From Holosporaceae bacterium (lineage in GTDB: Bacteria; Pseudomonadota; Alphaproteobacteria; UBA3830), in the NCBI GenBank assembly GCA_031288795.1, contig JAITQS010000058.1, forward strand, positions 23,831-87,830: 64,000 nt of DNA, given 5' to 3'. A model generated the notes under the pieces. That model was not told where the DNA came from. It made no database searches and saw only the letters and a program-made list of their open reading frames with translations. A program made the position numbers and the translations under genes. Shown one piece after another: positions 59,307-64,000 of this stretch; position 1 is the stretch's first letter; each line of letters starts with the position of its first letter.

Positions 59307-61571
59307 ATGACACCATATGTAGATTTTTTTAAAGAACAATTGGAATTTAGAAAACAAGATATAGATCTACTGCAACTTATGGTCGCTGACGATATAAAAA
59401 CAGAAGATATAATAGAATTGGTACCTAAATACAAAATACACGATGAACATTTGAGTATAAATTTCATGTTATCGTCTCTTGTGTGCAGATGCTCTGATAT
59501 AAATCATCCTCTTTTGCCGAAATTTAAGGGAGTTGTGAAGTATTTTCAATATGGCAACGTGCTACTATTGGAGGGATTTCACAAAATTGGAAAAGAGCTT
59601 AATCGGCGAGATATTCCCATTCTAATGATAAAAGGACTCGCTATGCGCTATTTATATCAAAAATATCCGAGACACATGTACGATATCGATTTTGCCGTGC
59701 CCAAAAATCGTTTCGACGAAGCCGTAAAAGCCGCTGAAAATCTCGGAGCTTCCACTACATTCAAGGGACTGCACTCCATAGATATGTGCTTCGGCAATAA
59801 CATGAAAATAGATATACATTCCATAGTAGTAAAAGAAAATAGCTCCTTCGACAGCAAAATGTGGCAACAGGCCAAGAAGGTTCGAGCGTTCGGCGTGGAC
59901 GCGTTCATTCCGATTCCGGAGGATTTGATATTTCTGATTCTTATAAATTTCTATGGCAGCATGATATATGATGGTTTTTTCTGGGATACGAGTAAGTATC
60001 CGGTGTCGGCCATGAGTATTTCCTGGATGTACGACGTCGCCAACCTCGTAAAAAGTAATAACATCAACTGGAATATCGTGTTAGACAACGCAGCCCAAAC
60101 ACATACGCTCCATATGACCAAAATTCTGCTGAAAATATTTGACGAATCGCTTCCCGGTATACTTCCGCAGAACCTCCTGACACAAATGCATATGCTCGAA
60201 GATCCGGATACCAACATCAAAATAAAAAGAGATATGAAAATCATAAAACTCTTCCGAACACAAAATCAATTGCGCCAAAAAGCCAAATCCCCGGCCAATG
60301 ATAAAACCGAAAAATTATATGTATTTCAAGACCCCATATCAAATTCAAAGGAAAACGATAATGTTATGAATGAAAAACTTAAAAAATGTTTTCCAGAGCA
60401 GACTTTATCCGCAGAAAAAATGAATCACCATTGGAACAGATTGGACAGCGCCAGCTGCGAAAAAGAAAAATTTGTACGCCATCTGCATCTTGGTCCCAAA
60501 ATAGTTAAGTTGGAATGTTATCTGCCGCATATCCATGAACTCCTGGATAAGCAATTCGCCTATATCGCAAACGAAGCTAAAGGCCATTATGACATAGCCG
60601 TTCGTTTTTGGGAAGAAGATGTTGCCTCTCTCATCAAACAACTCGCCATCGATAACTGCTATTCTATGACGTATCGATCAGAAAATGACGCTGCGTCCAA
60701 AATAGAATTTTACAAACGACTAAATGTACTTAATGCCTATAATGCCCAGACGCGTACCCATTACTTTGCTTCCGGCGATATGTCGAAAAACAAAATTGTG
60801 GATTTATGGGGAGAGCATTTATTCGTGTGTTTTCTGAATAACATCATAAGCGACGCTGCCAATGCTGTATTTCACGCTGCGGCAGTGGGGATCAACGGAA
60901 ATGGCGTACTTATCTGCGGTAGAGGTGGCGCCGGTAAATCGACGCTGGCGGTGTCAGCGCTATTGGATGGATTTGAGTTTGTGTCCGAAGATTATCTTGT
61001 GCTAACCAAAGAAAATGGACTTCATGCCTATCCAATGTACTCCACATCTTCTTTGGCGCCAGGCGTGATCTCAAAAATGAACGGACTTGCATACGAATTT
61101 CTCAACGATAATTGGAACAATACAAAGCATGTAATCGATTTATCTGCCCACCATGCTGGATTTGTGGAAAAACTGCCGATAAAAGTAATAATCTTCCCCT
61201 CCATAGCCGCCGCCGAAAAACCAAGTATAGAAAAAATCAATAGAAGCAAAGCCGTAGTACAGATGGCACATTCCACCGTCTCTCAGATGTGTAGTAAAAT
61301 CCACCCTAGACACTTGAAATACGTTATACATTTCAAGGATGATCTGGAGCGTATACGCCAATTTACCTGCAGCAGCAATACAGCAGAACACATGAAGCAT
61401 ATTTTGTCGTTTATGGAAGGTTTGGATGTTTATCAAATCAATTTGTCTACAGATTTTAAAGCAAATGTAGACGTTCTACGCAAGTTTATAAATGAACTTG
61501 AGGAATCTAATTGGAACAATGAGGAGAAGATATGTATAAACTTAATGAAGAAAAAGTATTTTGCAACATAA
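59307..61571 (+). CDS. Nucleotidyltransferase (NTP_transf_5-like) fused to HPr-kinase-like P-loop domain
   Basis: N-terminus DIPILMIKGLAMRYLYQKYPRHMYDIDFAV; C-terminus GVLICGRGGAGKSTLAVSALLDGFEFVSEDYLVL; ATG at 59307 preferred over TTG at 59292. Confidence 0.78.
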   Translation: MTPYVDFFKEQLEFRKQDIDLLQLMVADDIKTEDIIELVPKYKIHDEHLSINFMLSSLVCRCSDINHPLLPKFKGVVKYFQYGNVLLLEGFHKIGKELNRRDIPILMIKGLAMRYLYQKYPRHMYDIDFAVPKNRFDEAVKAAENLGASTTFKGLHSIDMCFGNNMKIDIHSIVVKENSSFDSKMWQQAKKVRAFGVDAFIPIPEDLIFLILINFYGSMIYDGFFWDTSKYPVSAMSISWMYDVANLVKSNNINWNIVLDNAAQTHTLHMTKILLKIFDESLPGILPQNLLTQMHMLEDPDTNIKIKRDMKIIKLFRTQNQLRQKAKSPANDKTEKLYVFQDPISNSKENDNVMNEKLKKCFPEQTLSAEKMNHHWNRLDSASCEKEKFVRHLHLGPKIVKLECYLPHIHELLDKQFAYIANEAKGHYDIAVRFWEEDVASLIKQLAIDNCYSMTYRSENDAASKIEFYKRLNVLNAYNAQTRTHYFASGDMSKNKIVDLWGEHLFVCFLNNIISDAANAVFHAAAVGINGNGVLICGRGGAGKSTLAVSALLDGFEFVSEDYLVLTKENGLHAYPMYSTSSLAPGVISKMNGLAYEFLNDNWNNTKHVIDLSAHHAGFVEKLPIKVIIFPSIAAAEKPSIEKINRSKAVVQMAHSTVSQMCSKIHPRHLKYVIHFKDDLERIRQFTCSSNTAEHMKHILSFMEGLDVYQINLSTDFKANVDVLRKFINELEESNWNNEEKICINLMKKKYFAT

Positions 61572-61837
61572 CCGATGGCATAGCCATAATAATCAATTAT
61601 TTTACTGGCGTTTCCTATTCAATGAATACATTTGGTAGCATGGTGCTCGAAAAAATAATTGGTGGATATTCCCGAGACGACATTCTCGCTTTACTTAGAA
61701 ATATTACCGACATTCCATTGGACATAGATGAGAAACTCGATCATTTCATAAACGAACTCCTGCGGGCAGGTGTAATAATCATAAGTAATGAAAAAAACGA
61801 AGATGTTCCAATGTCCGGCATAAGCATAGACACCGCT
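61532..61837 (+). repeat. Direct repeat copy 1 encoding PqqD-like domain
   Basis: Aligns in frame and without indels to 62750-63055 (for example atgtataaacttaatgaagaaaaagtattttgc in both). Confidence 0.85.
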
Positions 61838-63187
61838 ATCGATTTACCCCCTATTGTCAAAAAACAGCGAAACATGAGTACAGGGAATAATGCAATTACT
61901 TCGAGTAATACTGTTATAAATATTGCTTTTTGTTTCGACGAAAATTTTTATCTGCAAGCGAAGGATTCCATAAATTCACTTCTATGCAACTCCGTTTCCA
62001 AATGCCACTACAATATGTATTGCATTGTCGATAAGAAAACCAGAGCATTACATGCTAAAGAATTGGAGAATGCGGTACGTCAGCAAGACGCAGCATCGTC
62101 GATAATTTTTTTAGAACCCAATAGTGATTTTGACCAGTCTTTTTTATGGAAAACCGTAGCCATTTATTATCGTTTTATGCTACCGATACTATTGCCATAT
62201 CTTGATAAAATCATATACGCAGATGTCGACACCATTTTCAACGCAGATCTGCTAGAAGCCAACCAAATAAATATAGGAGCCAACCTCATAGCCGGCGTTA
62301 AGGATATTGTTAATACAAGCTCGATGTGGAAATCCTTTCTGGGAAGAAATGTTTTTAAATATCTAGCTTGTGGCACCTATATAAATTCGGGTTTTTTGAT
62401 TATGAATCTAAAAGAAATACGTAACCAAAATTTATATGCCCAATGGGTGGATCTTTCGAAACGCACAGGCTATGCTTGTCCAGATCAGGACATATTAAAC
62501 TATACCTGCCACGGGAAAAAACTCTTTCTACCTTTGAAGTATAATTTTGTTCCCCAAATATACAATGACGCTCTGCAGGAAAACATATATTCTCAGGAGG
62601 AATTTACGGAAGCCACGCTACATCCGGTCATGATTCATTATGCTGGAAATGCAAAATTTCTATTAAATGGGAAGGCGTTCTTAGAATACGTAGAAAAAGC
62701 GAAAAAAAAAATTGTCAACCTAATTTGTCAGAGTTTTGAGAAAAATTATATGTATAAACTTAATGAAGAAAAAGTATTTTGCGACATAACCGATGGCGTA
62801 GCCATAATAATTAATTTTATCACCGGCGTTTATTATTCAATAAATGTATTTGGTAGCATGGTGTTCGAAAGAATAATTGGTGGATATTCTAGAGATGAAA
62901 TCCTCACTCTACTGAAAAATATTCCAAATATTCCAACAAACATAGATGAGAAACTCGATCATTTCATAAACGAACTCCTGCTAATAGGTATAATAATCGC
63001 AAATAGTGAAGAGAGCACAGACATCTCAAAGTCCGGCATAAGCATAGACGCTGCCATAGCAGCCGAAGACGATTTTGAAATGACAATTACGGAATATTCG
63101 GACATACAGGCAATGCTTATCGCCGACCCAATCCACGATGTGGAAGATTGGGAAGGATGGTCGCCTGCTTTGTCGCAGGGATACTAG
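61532..63187 (+). CDS. PqqD-like - GT8-family glycosyltransferase - PqqD-like protein
   Basis: PqqD-like MYKLNEEKVFCNITDGIAIIINYFTG...GGYSRDDILALL; GT8 DxD in IIYADVDTIFNADL; second MYKLNEEKVFCDITDGVAIIINFITG from 62750. Confidence 0.8.
   Translation: MYKLNEEKVFCNITDGIAIIINYFTGVSYSMNTFGSMVLEKIIGGYSRDDILALLRNITDIPLDIDEKLDHFINELLRAGVIIISNEKNEDVPMSGISIDTAIDLPPIVKKQRNMSTGNNAITSSNTVINIAFCFDENFYLQAKDSINSLLCNSVSKCHYNMYCIVDKKTRALHAKELENAVRQQDAASSIIFLEPNSDFDQSFLWKTVAIYYRFMLPILLPYLDKIIYADVDTIFNADLLEANQINIGANLIAGVKDIVNTSSMWKSFLGRNVFKYLACGTYINSGFLIMNLKEIRNQNLYAQWVDLSKRTGYACPDQDILNYTCHGKKLFLPLKYNFVPQIYNDALQENIYSQEEFTEATLHPVMIHYAGNAKFLLNGKAFLEYVEKAKKKIVNLICQSFEKNYMYKLNEEKVFCDITDGVAIIINFITGVYYSINVFGSMVFERIIGGYSRDEILTLLKNIPNIPTNIDEKLDHFINELLLIGIIIANSEESTDISKSGISIDAAIAAEDDFEMTITEYSDIQAMLIADPIHDVEDWEGWSPALSQGY
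62750..63055 (+). repeat. Direct repeat copy 2 encoding PqqD-like domain
   Basis: See copy 1; offset 1218 nt, a multiple of 3. Confidence 0.85.
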
Positions 63188-63189
63188 TC

Positions 63190-64000
63190 ATGATGAACGA
63201 TTTTCCACTCATCTCAGTTTTGATTCCCACTTATAATCGAGTAAAATTTCTTCCGAGTGCTCTAGACAGCGCTTTGAAACAGGACTATCCCAACATTGAA
63301 ATAATTATTGTGGACAATGGCTCCATCGATGGCACACGTGAATTAATTGCCAACGGAAATTACGGTGCGCAGGTAAAATATTTTCAGCAGGAAAATCGTG
63401 GCATAGCAGCAAGTAGAAATTCGTGCGTTGAGAAAGCATCCGGAGAATGGATCGCGTTTTTAGATTCCGACGACACCTATGCTCCTGGAAAGCTAAGAGC
63501 CCAGGCAGAATATTTTCAGAAGCATCCGGAATGTGAGATCGTGTTTACTCGCTATAAAAATTTTCTAACGGATGAAAAGTTAAAAGACATAGAACTAATC
63601 CAAGAACAGATCCAAAATGAATTGGTAATTGAACTTTGGAGCAAACATTATTTGGCATCTGCACTCCTAAAGCGTGGAATTTTTGAAAAATGCGGCAGTT
63701 TTATGAATGAGCTGAAAATTGGCGAGGATACGGAATTGCTTTTTAGAATGCAAACGATGGGAATAAATCTCAAGCATTGTCTTGAAAATCAATACTACAA
63801 TCGCTGTATTCATGGTGATAATATTACGCTAAGATATAATACAAAAAGCGTTCTAGTGTTATACAAAGAAAATGATATTCCCTACGATTTTGTTACAGAA
63901 AATCTCAAGAAAATTGTTGGAGAGAGGTACACAGCGAGCCAGTCACTAATTTCAGTAATCATTCCGGCTCGAAACGCTTCTAAATATATTCGAGACGCAA
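63190..64000 (+). CDS. Family 2 glycosyltransferase, cut by window end (second GT2 domain appears to begin)
   Basis: MMNDFPLISVLIPTYNRVKFLPSALDSALKQDYPNIEIIIVDNGS...FLDSDDTYAPGKL; near the end SQSLISVIIPARNASKYIRDA starts a second GT2 domain. Confidence 0.85.
   Translation, partial: MMNDFPLISVLIPTYNRVKFLPSALDSALKQDYPNIEIIIVDNGSIDGTRELIANGNYGAQVKYFQQENRGIAASRNSCVEKASGEWIAFLDSDDTYAPGKLRAQAEYFQKHPECEIVFTRYKNFLTDEKLKDIELIQEQIQNELVIELWSKHYLASALLKRGIFEKCGSFMNELKIGEDTELLFRMQTMGINLKHCLENQYYNRCIHGDNITLRYNTKSVLVLYKENDIPYDFVTENLKKIVGERYTASQSLISVIIPARNASKYIRDA

Noticed and set aside
1-64000. CRISPR array, prophage, or rRNA operon
   Set aside because: No regularly spaced direct repeats, phage structural genes or rRNA-like sequence were noticed on reading

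Overview
The window is about 64 kb of moderately AT-rich DNA from an alphaproteobacterium. Gene order and content (dusB/ntrY/ntrX/trkA, hflK-hflC-degP, DUF2155, TIGR02300) suggest a reduced, possibly host-associated lineage; that placement is inference. Most of it is a dense housekeeping backbone: ybeY, miaB, xerD, pyrG, prfA, ftsEX, accBC, rplS, miaA, smpB, dapA, bamB, der, trkA, uvrD, rlmN, pgi, lspA, ileS and two tRNAs. Accessory or unusual points: (1) a right-end locus, running off the window, of a radical SAM protein, a nucleotidyltransferase/HPr-kinase-like fusion, a PqqD-GT8-PqqD protein with an internal duplication, and a GT2 protein, which resembles a RiPP or peptide-modification system; (2) a translationally coupled operon asd / DegT-like aminotransferase / FemAB-like GNAT / FAAL-ACP-condensation enzyme; (3) a dapF-rnhA gene fusion whose linker is encoded by a copy of a small dispersed repeat found at five places; (4) a histidine kinase with Asn in place of the phospho-acceptor His; (5) an NtrX with degenerate Walker A and B motifs and no GAFTGA, plus an 89-aa Fis-like gene where ntrB-ntrC would be expected next to dusB; (6) an ogt plus OGG1-type glycosylase pair flanked by repeat remnants. 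All family assignments come from reading motifs by eye; no database search was run.
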